Source: Pantoea eucalypti
Lineage (GTDB): Bacteria; Pseudomonadota; Gammaproteobacteria; Enterobacterales; Enterobacteriaceae
DNA length: 64,000 bases
Assembly (NCBI RefSeq): GCF_009646115.1
Contig: NZ_CP045720.1
Location: forward strand, 3,720,001 to 3,784,000
Direction: 5' to 3'
The notes below the pieces were generated by a model, which worked only from the letters and a program-made list of their open reading frames with translations, was not told the DNA's origin and did not search any database. Of the stretch, positions 44,851 to 54,730 are shown in pieces (within the stretch, counting starts at the first letter, position 1; each line of letters starts with the position of its first letter). Both the position numbers and the translations under genes were made by a program.

Positions 44851-45225
44851 TTAATCAATATAAAGTTGTGACGTTCTGCAGTCATATAAGGCTGCCAGCT
44901 TCTCAAGCGTTTGTTTTTGAGGTTTCTTTCTCGACTCTAACTTCGAAACGCCAGCCTGCGTGATGCCTAATTTGTTCGCGACCTCTTCCTGCGACATTTG
45001 CCGATGTAAACGCCAGGCAACATGCAAAGGAACAGATTGCCTCCGGCTGATTTTCATTACGTCATGGGGAATCGTTTCGTCATCATCCGGTCCCGCTTTA
45101 TAGGTGAGAGGCTCAAATACGTCGTCTAAGTGACGCCCGGCCATGAGCCGGTTAAACAACTCAATGGGGATGACGGCACCCGTGCGGTTCCCGCGCTCGT
45201 CTGTCAGAAACTGTATCGCATTCAT
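44851..45225 (-). CDS. XRE-type antitoxin
   Basis: A 124-residue protein. The N-terminus (AIQFLTDERGNRTGAVIPIELFNRL) resembles the start of Phd-like antitoxins, and the C-terminus is a clear XRE helix-turn-helix (MSQEEVANKLGITQAGVSKLESRKK, about 77-101). A strong AAGGAG site precedes the ATG. It lies 116 bp downstream of a RelE-type toxin gene that carries a frameshift, so it may now serve only as a repressor of its own operon. Confidence 0.85.
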   Translation of the reverse strand: MNAIQFLTDERGNRTGAVIPIELFNRLMAGRHLDDVFEPLTYKAGPDDDETIPHDVMKISRRQSVPLHVAWRLHRQMSQEEVANKLGITQAGVSKLESRKKPQKQTLEKLAALYDCRTSQLYID

Positions 45226-45341
45226 GGTTAATCACTCCTTACTGCCGCAACAGTCCAGACCTGATCATCTGCTGGCGCGACTTAGCTATGTTCTTATCTG
45301 CTCTTAACTCAGTGGTGACGCAGGCTAACCCCAACCGCTTG

Positions 45342-45616
45342 CTAACGCTTTTTATACGTGGTCGATGTTCTTCTTACGACTTCTAGAATAGCGATAACCA
45401 CTGGCTGACCTTTCTCTATCTTCCACAGCACGCGGTCGTGACCCACCACCAACTTCATTCGCTTCTCTTTATCATCCGTCAGCTTTTCGACCTTCAGATG
45501 GGAATATCAGGCCACTTAGCCAGCGCCTCTACAGCATCTTCGATGGCGTTACCTTCTTTCTGAGGCAGCCCATATAGCTGTTTCAATGCCCTTTTCGTCC
45601 AGTTAATTTCTGGCAT
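45342..45616 (-). pseudogene. RelE/HigB-type toxin gene with a one-base frameshift
   Basis: From the ATG at 45616 (AAGGAG site) the frame reads PEINWTKRALKQLYGLPQKEG and continues to KWPDIPI-stop. In the next frame the protein resumes as HLKVEKLTDDKEKRMKLVVG, then DRVLWKIEKGQPVVIAILEVVRRTSTTYKKR-stop. The span is 275 bases, one short of 92 codons. One extra base in the GGG run at 45500-45502 would restore PDIPHLKVEK without gaps. The toxin is therefore broken, or the run was miscalled. The pattern fits RelE/ParE-superfamily mRNA interferases; the partner antitoxin downstream is intact. Confidence 0.88.
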
Positions 45617-45785
45617 CCGTCAACACTCCTTGTTGTCAAAGCACGCTTTCAATCAACCTTTAAAAATAACCAAATTCAGTCATAAAAGCAAAGAAAAAGC
45701 TATCAAAAGCGTTATTTAGTTATTTTTATATAACTAATTTTTTGAATGCTCATCCTGCTAAGAACGATGACAAAGCCACACAAAC

Positions 45786-45812
45786 AAAAAGGGCCCAACT
45801 TTCGTTGAGCCC
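45786..45812 (-). terminator. rho-independent terminator of gltP
   Basis: On the minus strand GGGCTCAAC-GAAA-GTTGGGCCC forms a 9-bp stem (one T-G pair) with a GNRA loop, followed by five T. It lies 21 bp after the gltP stop. Confidence 0.92.
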
Positions 45813-45833
45813 CTCTTTACGTTAACGCTGTTC

Positions 45834-47135
45834 TCAGCTTGCGGTCTGCGTCCGCAACTGCAGCTCATACTCTTTTGCCTGTTCAGCGTCGAACTGGTTT
45901 TCCCAGCGGGCAATCACCAGCACCGCCAGCGCGTTACCGATCACGTTCAGCGCAGTACGCGCCATATCCATGATGCGGTCAACACCGGCGATAAACGCCA
46001 GACCTTCAAGAGGAATACCAACGCTGCCCAGCGTGGCCAGCAGCACCACGAACGACACGCCTGGCACACCCGCGATCCCTTTCGAGGTCACCATCAGCGT
46101 CAGGACCAGCACAATCTCATCGGTCAGCGACAGGTCAATGCCGTACAGCTGGGCAATAAAGATCGCCGCGATACTCTGATACAGCGTCGAACCATCCAGA
46201 TTGAACGAATAACCGGTCGGCACCACGAAGCTGGTTATCGCTTTTGGTGCGCCGTAGGCTTCCATCTTCTCCATGATGCGTGGCAACACGGTTTCTGAGC
46301 TGGAGGTAGAGTAAGAGAGAATCAGCTCATCCTTCAGGATACGCATCAGCGTAGTAATCCGCAGCTTACAGAAGCGCGCGACTCCGCCCAGCACCACAAA
46401 AGCGAAGAACAGAATTGCCGCGTAAACCAGCAGCACCAGCTTAGCCAGCGGCCACAGCGAGGCAAATCCGAAGTTAGCGATGGTCACCGCAATCAGCGCA
46501 AACACACCGACCGGCGCATAACGCATGATCATGTGCGTCACTTTAAACATCGTTTCAGAAATGCCACGGAACAGGTTTACCAGCGGATCGCGCTGTTCCG
46601 ACGGCAGTGACGACAGACCTAAGCCAAACAGCACCGAGAAAAAGATAATCGGCAGCATGTCGCCCTTCGCCATGGAAGCGAAGATATTCTGCGGGATCAG
46701 CGACAGAATGGTGGTGACCAGGCTGTGCGGACCGCCCTGTACCTCTGCCGTTGTCGCTTCATATTTAGAGATGTCCACCGTTGCCAGCGTTGACATATCA
46801 ATGCCGGTGCCGGGTTGAAATACGTTGGCCAGCGTAATACCGACCACAATGGCAAGGGTGGTGATCACTTCAAAGTAGAGAATCGTTTTGACGCCGATGC
46901 GTCCCAGCTTTTTTGCATCACCCACGCCAGCGATGCCGACAACCAGGGATGAAATCACAATCGGTACCACAATCATCTTGATAAGATGAATAAAGATATC
47001 GCCTGCAGGACTGAGAATGTTAGCGACTAACCATTCACGATTGTCTGGCTGATTATGCAATACAGCACCCACAACGATGCCAAGCACCAGGGCTGTCAGA
47101 ATCTGCCAGGCCAGGCTGATTTTAAAACCTTTCAT
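45834..47135 (-). CDS. gltP: glutamate/aspartate:proton symporter
   Basis: Dicarboxylate/amino-acid:cation symporter family, 433 residues (437 in E. coli GltP). Family landmarks are intact: IHLIKMIVVPIVISSLVVGIAG (early helices), SYSTSSSETVLPRIMEKMEAYG (serine-rich reentrant loop), SFVVPTGYSFNLDGSTLYQSI and GVPGVSFVVLLATLG. It imports L-glutamate and L-aspartate. It is divergent from acs, as in E. coli, where nrf genes lie between. Confidence 0.94.
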   Translation of the reverse strand: MKGFKISLAWQILTALVLGIVVGAVLHNQPDNREWLVANILSPAGDIFIHLIKMIVVPIVISSLVVGIAGVGDAKKLGRIGVKTILYFEVITTLAIVVGITLANVFQPGTGIDMSTLATVDISKYEATTAEVQGGPHSLVTTILSLIPQNIFASMAKGDMLPIIFFSVLFGLGLSSLPSEQRDPLVNLFRGISETMFKVTHMIMRYAPVGVFALIAVTIANFGFASLWPLAKLVLLVYAAILFFAFVVLGGVARFCKLRITTLMRILKDELILSYSTSSSETVLPRIMEKMEAYGAPKAITSFVVPTGYSFNLDGSTLYQSIAAIFIAQLYGIDLSLTDEIVLVLTLMVTSKGIAGVPGVSFVVLLATLGSVGIPLEGLAFIAGVDRIMDMARTALNVIGNALAVLVIARWENQFDAEQAKEYELQLRTQTAS

Positions 47136-47721
47136 AACGCGTAATTTCCTCAGTCAAAACCCGTTTCTCTCTACTGCGAAGGTGCAGAAGACAATACACA
47201 CAGGGAGTGAGCAAAAAGCCCGGTAAATTAGAGGGTGTTTAGAAACAGCGCCTCGTATGAAAATCTGATGATTCCCATACCCATTTTCAGACGCGGTCTG
47301 AGTTGATACCTGCAGAACAGGGGCGAGATAAGTACCATTTTCACTGTGGTAAATGCAACCCCTGGCAGATCCGATTAAAAGTTAGCCACCTAAGCAGCAT
47401 AAAGTGCTGCCGGAAGTAAAAATACCTAACCTGCTGTTATGAAAAGTAATACTTAGATGAATTTACGCATAGCTATTCACTACTGGTTAAAAAGGCTGCC
47501 GGCGCGTTTGCTTGCTTTTTATCCAGCCCATTCCCTTTTCATACCCCTTCTTATATTCCCCATCGCCGTCAGAGCGTTAAACGAAAGTAGCAATCCGGCT
47601 TCACGTTTTGCGGCGGAAGCACTATCACGTGATCTGTGGCGCAAAAAAGAAACAAAGACTCAGGGCAGGCTTTAATTAACCATTGATTGACATATCATTA
47701 ACATCTTCAAGGAGATCCGCC
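47136..47721. promoter_or_regulatory. gltP-acs divergent control region
   Basis: A 586-bp gap holding the promoters of gltP and acs. I see an inverted repeat with 10 of 11 bases paired (CGTATGAAAAT at 47254-47264, ATTTTCAGACG at 47283-47293) and a TCACGTGA palindrome near 47626. E. coli acs needs CRP sites here, but I found no good match. A 72-codon frame at 47457-47675 lacks a ribosome-binding site and I do not accept it. Confidence 0.35.
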
Positions 47722-49677
47722 ATGAGCCAAAATCACATTCATCCTGTTCCAGAGAATATTGCAGCAAACACCCTGATTACAGCAGAGCAGTATCAGGCGA
47801 TGTATCAGCAATCTGTCGACGATCCAGACAGCTTCTGGGGCGAACAGGGCAAAATCCTTGACTGGATTAAGCCTTACAGCAAAGTGAAAAACTGCTCGTT
47901 TGCGCCAGGTAACATTAACATTCGCTGGTACGAAGATGGCACGCTCAACCTGGCGGCAAACTGCCTTGACCGTCATCTCGCCACGCGCGGCGATCACCCG
48001 GCGATTATCTGGGAAGGCGACGACGCCAGCGAAAGCAAAACCCTGACCTTCCGCCAGCTGCATGCTGAAGTCTGTCGCTTCGCCAACGTGCTGGAGCTGC
48101 TGGACGTGAAAAAAGGCGACGTGGTGGCGATCTATATGCCGATGGTGCCGGAAGCCGCGGTGGCAATGCTGGCCTGTGCGCGTATTGGTGCCGTCCACTC
48201 GGTGATTTTTGGCGGCTTCTCACCGGAAGCGGTTGCTGGCCGTATCGTCGATTCCAGCGCTTCGCTGGTGATTACGGCCGATGAAGGGATCCGCGCCGGT
48301 CGCAGCATTCCGCTGAAGAAAAATGTCGATGATGCGTTAAAAAATCCCAACGTCACCAGCGTGAAAAACGTGGTGGTGTTCCAGCGCACCGGTAAAGATG
48401 TGGGCTGGGTTGAAGGCCGCGATCAGTGGTGGCATGACCTGATGCTCAACGCCAGCACCAACCATTCTGCAGCCGAAGTCGGCGCGGAAGATCCATTGTT
48501 TATCCTTTATACGTCGGGTTCAACCGGTAAACCCAAAGGTGTGCTGCATACCACTGGCGGGTATCTGGTCTATGCCGCCACCACCTTTAAGTTCGTCTTT
48601 GATTATCATCAGGATGATATCTACTGGTGCACCGCCGATGTCGGCTGGGTAACCGGTCACAGCTATCTGGTGTATGGTCCGCTGGCCTGTGGTGCCACCA
48701 CCCTGATGTTTGAAGGGGTGCCGAACTGGCCAACACCGAGCCGTATGGCGGAAGTGGTTGATAAACATAAAGTCACCCTGCTTTACACCGCGCCGACCGC
48801 CATCCGTGCGCTGATGGCGGAAGGGGACAAAGCGATTGCCGGCACCGACCGCAGCAGCCTGCGCATTATGGGCTCGGTCGGCGAGCCGATTAACCCGGAA
48901 GCCTGGGAGTGGTACTACAAGAAAATTGGTAACAGCCGCTGCCCGATTGTGGATACCTGGTGGCAGACCGAAACCGGCGGCTTTATGATCACGCCGCTGC
49001 CGGGTGCGACCGAACTGAAAGCCGGTTCCGCCACCCGACCGTTCTTTGGCGTGCAACCGGCGCTGGTGGACAACGAAGGTCAGCCACAGGAAGGTGCCTG
49101 TGAAGGCAATCTGGTGATCACCGAGTCGTGGCCGGGACAGGCGCGTACCCTCTTTGGCGATCATGACCGTTTTGAGCAGACTTACTTCTCTACCTTTAAA
49201 AATGTCTACTTCAGTGGAGACGGTGCCCGTCGCGATGAAGATGGCTACTACTGGATCACGGGACGCGTTGATGACGTGCTCAACGTCTCCGGTCACCGCC
49301 TGGGAACCGCTGAGATTGAATCGGCGCTGGTGTCGCACCCTAAAATTGCCGAAGCGGCCGTGGTGGGGATCCCTCACAGCATCAAAGGCCAGGCGATTTA
49401 TGCCTATATCACGCTGAATCACGGTGAAGAGCCGTCGCCAGAGCTGTACACCGAAGTGCGCCAGTGGGTCCGCAAAGAGATCGGCCCCATTGCCACGCCT
49501 GATGTGCTGCACTGGACAGACTCACTGCCGAAAACCCGCTCCGGCAAAATCATGCGCCGTATTCTGCGCAAAATTGCCACCGGTGATACCAGCAACCTGG
49601 GTGATACCTCTACCCTCGCCGATCCTGGCGTAGTTGAAAAACTGCTTGAGGAGAAACAGTCGATCAAAATGCCTTAA
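47722..49677 (+). CDS. acs: acetyl-CoA synthetase
   Basis: AMP-forming acetate:CoA ligase of 651 residues (652 in E. coli). It activates acetate to acetyl-AMP, then acetyl-CoA. Visible motifs are the ATP-binding [19 protein letters not shown], the [11 protein letters not shown] adenylation core, and the C-terminal [10 protein letters not shown], whose lysine is the target of regulatory acetylation. The ATG at 47722 has an AAGGAG site. It heads the acs-yjcH-actP operon. Confidence 0.96.
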   Translation: MSQNHIHPVPENIAANTLITAEQYQAMYQQSVDDPDSFWGEQGKILDWIKPYSKVKNCSFAPGNINIRWYEDGTLNLAANCLDRHLATRGDHPAIIWEGDDASESKTLTFRQLHAEVCRFANVLELLDVKKGDVVAIYMPMVPEAAVAMLACARIGAVHSVIFGGFSPEAVAGRIVDSSASLVITADEGIRAGRSIPLKKNVDDALKNPNVTSVKNVVVFQRTGKDVGWVEGRDQWWHDLMLNASTNHSAAEVGAEDPLFILYTSGSTGKPKGVLHTTGGYLVYAATTFKFVFDYHQDDIYWCTADVGWVTGHSYLVYGPLACGATTLMFEGVPNWPTPSRMAEVVDKHKVTLLYTAPTAIRALMAEGDKAIAGTDRSSLRIMGSVGEPINPEAWEWYYKKIGNSRCPIVDTWWQTETGGFMITPLPGATELKAGSATRPFFGVQPALVDNEGQPQEGACEGNLVITESWPGQARTLFGDHDRFEQTYFSTFKNVYFSGDGARRDEDGYYWITGRVDDVLNVSGHRLGTAEIESALVSHPKIAEAAVVGIPHSIKGQAIYAYITLNHGEEPSPELYTEVRQWVRKEIGPIATPDVLHWTDSLPKTRSGKIMRRILRKIATGDTSNLGDTSTLADPGVVEKLLEEKQSIKMP

Positions 49678-49817
49678 GCGCACGCTGTCCGGCGGGAAGA
49701 TCGCTTCCCGCCACCCCCGCCCTACGCAGTCTGTTCCGGTAGTCACAAATATTATAACCAGCTGAATCCACGCCCTGTCGTGAGGTTCTTGCCTGCAAGC
49801 CCTCTGGAGAAAATGTG

Positions 49818-50147
49818 ATGAATGACGCCCTTTCGAATCAGGATGCAATCAATCAGCAGATTGAACGTAATCCGCTTTTTCATGAGTTAGTCCATAAGCG
49901 CCAGGCGTTCGCGACGCTGCTGTCGCTGATTATGCTGGTGCTCTATGTCGGTTTTATCCTGCTGATTGCGTTTGCGCCCGGCTGGCTCGGTACGCCGCTG
50001 CATGCCGGAACCAATGTGACGCGCGGCATCCCGATTGGCGTCGGGCTGATTGTGATGTCATTTGTGCTGACCGGTGTCTATGTCTGGCGCGCCAACGGGG
50101 AATTTGACCGTTTAACCAAAGCGATCCTCCGCGAGGTGAAATCATGA
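49818..50147 (+). CDS. yjcH: DUF485 inner-membrane protein YjcH
   Basis: A 109-residue protein with two membrane helices (about 35-57 and 72-93), closely resembling E. coli YjcH ([26 protein letters not shown] and [13 protein letters not shown]). It lies between acs and actP in the conserved order and overlaps actP by 4 bp. It is thought to help the acetate permease; no enzyme motif is visible. Confidence 0.9.
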   Translation: MNDALSNQDAINQQIERNPLFHELVHKRQAFATLLSLIMLVLYVGFILLIAFAPGWLGTPLHAGTNVTRGIPIGVGLIVMSFVLTGVYVWRANGEFDRLTKAILREVKS

Positions 50148-51799
50148 CCCGTCTCACCTTATGGCTACTGGCCCTGATGTTGCCGTTTTCAGCGCTGGCC
50201 GCCGATGCGATTACCGGTGCGGTGCAGCGCCAGGCGACCAACTATCAGGCGATTATCATGTTTACGATTTTCGTCGGCGCCACGCTGGGGATTACTTACT
50301 GGGCGTCAAAACGCACCCGTTCGCGCAACGACTACTACACTGCGGGCGGCAATATCACCGGCTTTCAGAATGGCCTGGCGATGGCGGGTGACTTCATGTC
50401 AGCAGCCTCATTTCTGGGCATTTCGGCGCTGGTTTACACCTCCGGCTATGACGGACTGATCTACTCGCTCGGCTTCCTGGTCGGCTGGCCGATGATTCTG
50501 TTTTTAATTGCCGAGCGGCTGCGCAACCTGGGTCGTTATACCTTTGCTGACGTCGCCTCCTATCGTCTGAAGCAGATGCCGATTCGCACCCTGTCAGCCT
50601 GCGGTTCGCTGGTGGTGGTGGCGCTCTACCTGATCGCGCAGATGGTGGGTGCCGGTAAGCTTATCCAGCTGCTGTTTGGCCTGAACTATCATGTGGCGGT
50701 GGTTCTGGTGGGCATTCTGATGGTGATGTACGTGCTGTTTGGCGGCATGCTGGCAACCACCTGGGTGCAGATCATCAAGGCGGTGCTGCTGCTGTTTGGT
50801 GCCTCTTTTATGGCCATCATGGTAATGAAAGCAGCCAATTTCAGCTTTAATACGCTGTTCACCGAAGCGATGGCAGTCCATCCAAAAGGCATCGCGATTA
50901 TGCAGCCTGGCGGACTGGTGAAAGATCCTATCTCGGCGCTGTCGCTGGGGCTGGGCCTGATGTTTGGTACAGCCGGATTGCCGCACATTCTGATGCGCTT
51001 CTTCACCGTCGCGGATGCCAAAGAGGCCCGTAAAAGTGTCTTCTGGGCCACCGGCTTTATGGGTTACTTCTACTTCCTCACCTTTATTATCGGCTTCGGT
51101 GCCATCCTGCTGGTGGGCGCTAATCCGGCCTTTAAAGATGCCAGCGGCGCCTTGATTGGTGGGACCAATATGGCGGCGGTGCATCTGGCTAACGCCGTGG
51201 GCGGCAGCACCTTCCTGGGCTTTATCTCAGCGGTTGCCTTTGCCACCATTCTGGCCGTGGTCGCGGGCCTGACCCTGGCGGGTGCGTCGGCGGTTTCTCA
51301 CGACCTCTATGCCAGCGTGTACCGCAAAGGTCAGGCGAGCGAGAAAGATGAGCTGCGGGTTTCTAAAATCACCGTGCTGGCGCTGGGCGTGGTCGCTATT
51401 GCGCTGGGTATTCTGTTTGAGAAGCAGAACATCGCCTTTATGGTCGGGCTGGCCTTCTCAATTGCGGCCAGCTGTAACTTCCCGATCATTCTGCTGTCGA
51501 TGTACTGGTCAAAACTCACCACGCGCGGCGCGATGGTGGGCGGCTGGCTGGGTCTGCTGACTGCCGTCATTCTGATGATCCTTGGCCCAACCGTGTGGGT
51601 GCAGGTGCTGGGAAATGCGACACCGATTTTCCCGTATGAATATCCGGCGCTGTTCTCCATGGTAGTGGCATTTGTGGGCATCTGGCTCTTCTCTGTCACC
51701 GACCATTCGCAGCAGGGCGCAGAGGAACGTTCGCGCTTCCGCGCACAGTTTATTCGCTCGCAGACGGGCACCGGCATTGAACAGGGTAAGGCGCACTGA
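50144..51799 (+). CDS. actP: cation/acetate symporter
   Basis: Sodium:solute symporter family permease of 551 residues (549 in E. coli). It has a cleavable-looking N-terminus ([14 protein letters not shown]) and about 13 helices. Landmarks are [38 protein letters not shown] (split), [15 protein letters not shown] and [16 protein letters not shown]. It imports acetate and glycolate for Acs. Last gene of the operon. Confidence 0.95.
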   Translation: MTRLTLWLLALMLPFSALAADAITGAVQRQATNYQAIIMFTIFVGATLGITYWASKRTRSRNDYYTAGGNITGFQNGLAMAGDFMSAASFLGISALVYTSGYDGLIYSLGFLVGWPMILFLIAERLRNLGRYTFADVASYRLKQMPIRTLSACGSLVVVALYLIAQMVGAGKLIQLLFGLNYHVAVVLVGILMVMYVLFGGMLATTWVQIIKAVLLLFGASFMAIMVMKAANFSFNTLFTEAMAVHPKGIAIMQPGGLVKDPISALSLGLGLMFGTAGLPHILMRFFTVADAKEARKSVFWATGFMGYFYFLTFIIGFGAILLVGANPAFKDASGALIGGTNMAAVHLANAVGGSTFLGFISAVAFATILAVVAGLTLAGASAVSHDLYASVYRKGQASEKDELRVSKITVLALGVVAIALGILFEKQNIAFMVGLAFSIAASCNFPIILLSMYWSKLTTRGAMVGGWLGLLTAVILMILGPTVWVQVLGNATPIFPYEYPALFSMVVAFVGIWLFSVTDHSQQGAEERSRFRAQFIRSQTGTGIEQGKAH

Positions 51800-51831
51800 T
51801 CGCCGTTTAACATTGATAACGAGCAGCCAAT

Positions 51832-51863
51832 AAAAAAGGGCGACTACAGAAGTAGTCGCCCTT
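51832..51863 (-). terminator. terminator shared by actP and yfaZ
   Basis: A perfect 12-bp stem (AAGGGCGACTAC / GTAGTCGCCCTT) with an AGAA loop. The A-run on the left gives a T-run on the minus strand, so it is strongest for yfaZ; a CTCTTTC tract makes it weaker for actP. Confidence 0.88.
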
Positions 51864-51881
51864 CTCTTTCACGCAACAGAA

Positions 51882-52427
51882 TCAGAAGCGCAGAGATGCA
51901 CCCACGTACGGGCCATCGACCAGCACGTTATCTTTGCGTCCATCTTTGTTGTTCAGTTCGATGTACTGATAACCCACACGCAGGTTAAGCAGTGAAACCG
52001 GCGTGAAGCTCAGGCCGCCAGCGGCTTCCTGATAGCTGTCGAGGTGATCGGTGAACGACTCTGGCGCGTAATAATACTCACCATACAGGCCCCACATGCT
52101 GTTGAAGCTGTAGTGTGCTGCACCACCCAGCGCCACCGCAAATCCATCTTTTCCATCTTCAGGATGGGTGAAAATCGCTTTTGCGGTCGGCGCCAGACGC
52201 AGCGGCCCGAAATCAACGTTGTAACCCAGACCGGCACCGTAGGTGCTGCCGTCATGGTCGCTACGCAGCCAGTTACCTTTCAGAAACAGACCGGGTGTTG
52301 TGGTGCCCAGACCCAGGTTCAGGTTGGTGTTGTGTTCGCTGACATCAACACTGCCTTCAATTGCCTGAGCGGCGCCGCTCAGTAAAACCAGCCCAAGGGC
52401 GCTCCCGGTAACAAGTTGCTTAAACAT
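51882..52427 (-). CDS. yfaZ: YfaZ-family outer-membrane protein
   Basis: Predicted outer-membrane barrel of 181 residues (E. coli YfaZ has 180). The signal peptide ends near AQA-I, and the protein ends in SLRF with terminal phenylalanine, as expected for barrel assembly. Alternating hydrophobic strands and FLKGNWLRSDHDGSTYGAGLGYNV match the family. Function is unknown. It is absent from this position in E. coli. Confidence 0.87.
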   Translation of the reverse strand: MFKQLVTGSALGLVLLSGAAQAIEGSVDVSEHNTNLNLGLGTTTPGLFLKGNWLRSDHDGSTYGAGLGYNVDFGPLRLAPTAKAIFTHPEDGKDGFAVALGGAAHYSFNSMWGLYGEYYYAPESFTDHLDSYQEAAGGLSFTPVSLLNLRVGYQYIELNNKDGRKDNVLVDGPYVGASLRF

Positions 52428-52567
52428 GATTCCACTCCGTGAAGGACAATTAATTCGGCCGCAAGGTTAACAGCCTGAAACGGAGAGACAACAAAATCCG
52501 GGAAACTTTACGTAAAAATACGTGTCGCGTTCAGAATTACCGCTGCCTCTGCGCTACGCAGTGTAGA

Positions 52568-53263
52568 CTATATTGTCCACATCAGGTGTCCAATCAGCGG
52601 AGCCAGCACCACGGTCACTACGCCCGAGAGCATCATAACCAGGCTGGCGACCACGCCCTCCTGCTGCCCAAGCTGATAAGCACGCGCCGTTCCGGCACCG
52701 TGCGACGCAGCCCCAAACCCGGCCCCTTTCGCCACACCCTGCTTGATTGCGAGGCGCAGAAACAGCACGTCACCTACCGCCATGCCAAACACGCCAGTGA
52801 TGACCACAAACAGCGCAACCAGATCGGGCTGACCGCCAATTGGTCCGGCTGCGGCCAGCGCAAACGGGGTAGTAATGGAGCGCACCGCCAGACTGCGCTG
52901 GATTGACTCTGGCAGCGTCAACAGCCGCGCCAGCCAGACCGAGCTGCAGACAGCGACCACCGTGGCGGTCAATACGCCCGCGCTCAGGGATAGCCAGTGC
53001 CGCTTAATAATCTCCACGTTCTCATAGACTGGCACTGCAAACGCCAGCGTAGCGGGTCCCAGCAACCAGAGCAGCCAGTGGTTTTCAGCAATGTAATCCT
53101 GCCAGCTGATGTGCGTCAGCAGCAGCAGTCCGACCAGCACCAGCGGCGTCATGACCAGTGGCATTAACAGCAGTGTCCGCCAGCGGCTATAAAGCCGTTT
53201 ATTCAGCGCATACACCAGCAGCGTAACCGCGACACACAAGAGACTGATGATAAAATCACGCAT
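52568..53263 (-). CDS. LrgB/CidB-family membrane protein
   Basis: A 231-residue inner-membrane protein with about seven helices. The family landmark FAVPVYENVEIIKRHW and the RSITTPFALAAAGPIGG segment are clear, as is FGAASHGAGTARAYQ. Relatives work with a LrgA/CidA partner and have been linked to murein-hydrolase control and, in Bacillus, to pyruvate transport. ATG at 53263 overlaps the partner gene by 8 bp. Confidence 0.88.
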   Translation of the reverse strand: MRDFIISLLCVAVTLLVYALNKRLYSRWRTLLLMPLVMTPLVLVGLLLLTHISWQDYIAENHWLLWLLGPATLAFAVPVYENVEIIKRHWLSLSAGVLTATVVAVCSSVWLARLLTLPESIQRSLAVRSITTPFALAAAGPIGGQPDLVALFVVITGVFGMAVGDVLFLRLAIKQGVAKGAGFGAASHGAGTARAYQLGQQEGVVASLVMMLSGVVTVVLAPLIGHLMWTI

Positions 53264-53681
53264 CTGGATTCTGCTTACGCGCGGCGCGCGCGACTTCATA
53301 CTGATAAAGCCGGTCCACGACCCAGGCGGTCGACGCCAGCACCAGCGTCGTACTGACACCAATCACCACACAGATGCGCCAGCCATCCACACGCAGCAGC
53401 GCGCCATAGTTCACGACCGCCACTACCGCCGGAATAAAAAACAGCAACATTTCGGCCAGCAGCCAGCGTGACCCGGCTTTTACCCAGTTCAGCGGCACAA
53501 TCCGCGTTACGATCAACGCCAGCAGCACCAGCATCCCGACGATATTGGCAGGCAGTGGCAGGTGCAGCCAGCTCACCAGCTGTTGACTGGCGACAAACAG
53601 GCCAATATATAACCCTACCTGCAGTGGCAGGCTAAGCCATTGCACTGCGCGGTTGCTGAGTGGAGTGAGTGCTAACGCCAT
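53256..53681 (-). CDS. LrgA/CidA-family membrane protein
   Basis: Holin-like partner of 141 residues with four hydrophobic helices (VGLYIGLFVASQQLVSWLHLPLPANIVGMLVLLALI split over the first two, then MLLFFIPAVVAVVNYG). The C-terminus is basic (ARAARKQNP). It is the first gene of the pair and is divergent from a LysR gene, the same layout as cidR-cidAB and ywbI-ywbHG in Gram-positives. Confidence 0.88.
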   Translation of the reverse strand: MALALTPLSNRAVQWLSLPLQVGLYIGLFVASQQLVSWLHLPLPANIVGMLVLLALIVTRIVPLNWVKAGSRWLLAEMLLFFIPAVVAVVNYGALLRVDGWRICVVIGVSTTLVLASTAWVVDRLYQYEVARAARKQNPDA

Positions 53682-53783
53682 CGCCTGTCTCCCCGATTAA
53701 ATTGATGTCGCCAGTATAAAACGCCAACAGAGTGTGAAAAAAATGAATTAAAATTATCGTAATCATGCCTGAAAGGAATAGTT

Positions 53784-54686
53784 ATGGACGTGCGCGCCCT
53801 GCGTTACTTTACTGAAGTGGTTCGCCAGCAGAGTTTTACCCGCGCGGCACAAAAGCTGTTTGTGACGCAGCCAACCATCAGCAAAATGCTGCGCCAGCTG
53901 GAGGAGGAGCTGGGCTGTACGCTGATCCTGCGCGATGGCCGTCGTCTTCATCTTACCGACAGCGGTCAGGCGGTCTATCAGCGTGGCCTGGCGATCCTGC
54001 AGGAGTTTCATCAGCTGGAAGCGGAGATTGGTGACATCAACCAGCTTAAAACCGGCGAGCTGCGACTCGGCATTCCGCCGATGGTCGGTATGCAGATAGC
54101 CGGATCGATTTCCGCCTTTCGCCGCCGCTATCCCGGCGTTCAGCTGAAAATCTCTGAGTTCGGCGGTCTGACCGTTCAGCAGGCGGTGCTGGCGGGCAGT
54201 CTGGATATCGCCCTGACCGCACTGCCGGTCGACGCTGAGCTGCCGCTGAACACCCTGCCCCTGATGCATCATCCGCTTTGCGTGCTGCTGCCGCGTCGCC
54301 CGGAGTGGCTCAGCCGCCAGCAGATTGGACTGGCAGAACTGGCCGCGCATCCGCTGCTGATTTTCAATGAGGAGTTTTCGCTGAATCGTCAGCTAATGCA
54401 GGCGTTTCAGCGGCTTAACCTGACGCCCACGGTGGCAGTGCGGAGCGGTCAGTGGGATTTTCTGGCGGCGATGGTGCAGGCGGAAATGGGGCTGGCGATT
54501 CTGCCAGAGCCTATCTGTCAGCGGCTGGATAAGCAGTCGCTCTTGTGGCTGCCGCTGGAATCGGAACTGAAGTGGAGTCTGGGTTTAATCTGGCGGGAAG
54601 GGAGTTATCTGTCGCGCAGTGCGCAGGCGTGGATCAACTGTTGCCGGGAGCACTGGCCGGATGAGCCGCCGCGCCTGTCGGTGTGA
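53784..54686 (+). CDS. LysR-family regulator (CidR-like)
   Basis: Full-length LysR regulator of 300 residues, with helix-turn-helix QSFTRAAQKLFVTQPTISKMLRQLEEELG (about 16-44) and a complete effector domain (GELRLGIPPMVG, MGLAILPEPIC). It is divergent from the LrgA/LrgB pair by 102 bp and is their probable activator. In Gram-positive relatives the inducer is acetate or a related overflow acid; whether this holds here is open, but the acetate operon is close by. Confidence 0.87.
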   Translation: MDVRALRYFTEVVRQQSFTRAAQKLFVTQPTISKMLRQLEEELGCTLILRDGRRLHLTDSGQAVYQRGLAILQEFHQLEAEIGDINQLKTGELRLGIPPMVGMQIAGSISAFRRRYPGVQLKISEFGGLTVQQAVLAGSLDIALTALPVDAELPLNTLPLMHHPLCVLLPRRPEWLSRQQIGLAELAAHPLLIFNEEFSLNRQLMQAFQRLNLTPTVAVRSGQWDFLAAMVQAEMGLAILPEPICQRLDKQSLLWLPLESELKWSLGLIWREGSYLSRSAQAWINCCREHWPDEPPRLSV

Positions 54687-54730
54687 AAGGCTGGCACGCC
54701 CGCATGAATGCGCAGGCGTGCCGGTCAGAC

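Noticed and set aside
47457..47675. A 72-codon frame upstream of acs
   Set aside because: No ribosome-binding site and no recognisable family; it occupies the acs promoter region.
47221..47721. CRP sites for acs
   Set aside because: E. coli acs needs them, but I could not find a site close enough to TGTGA-N6-TCACA to claim one.
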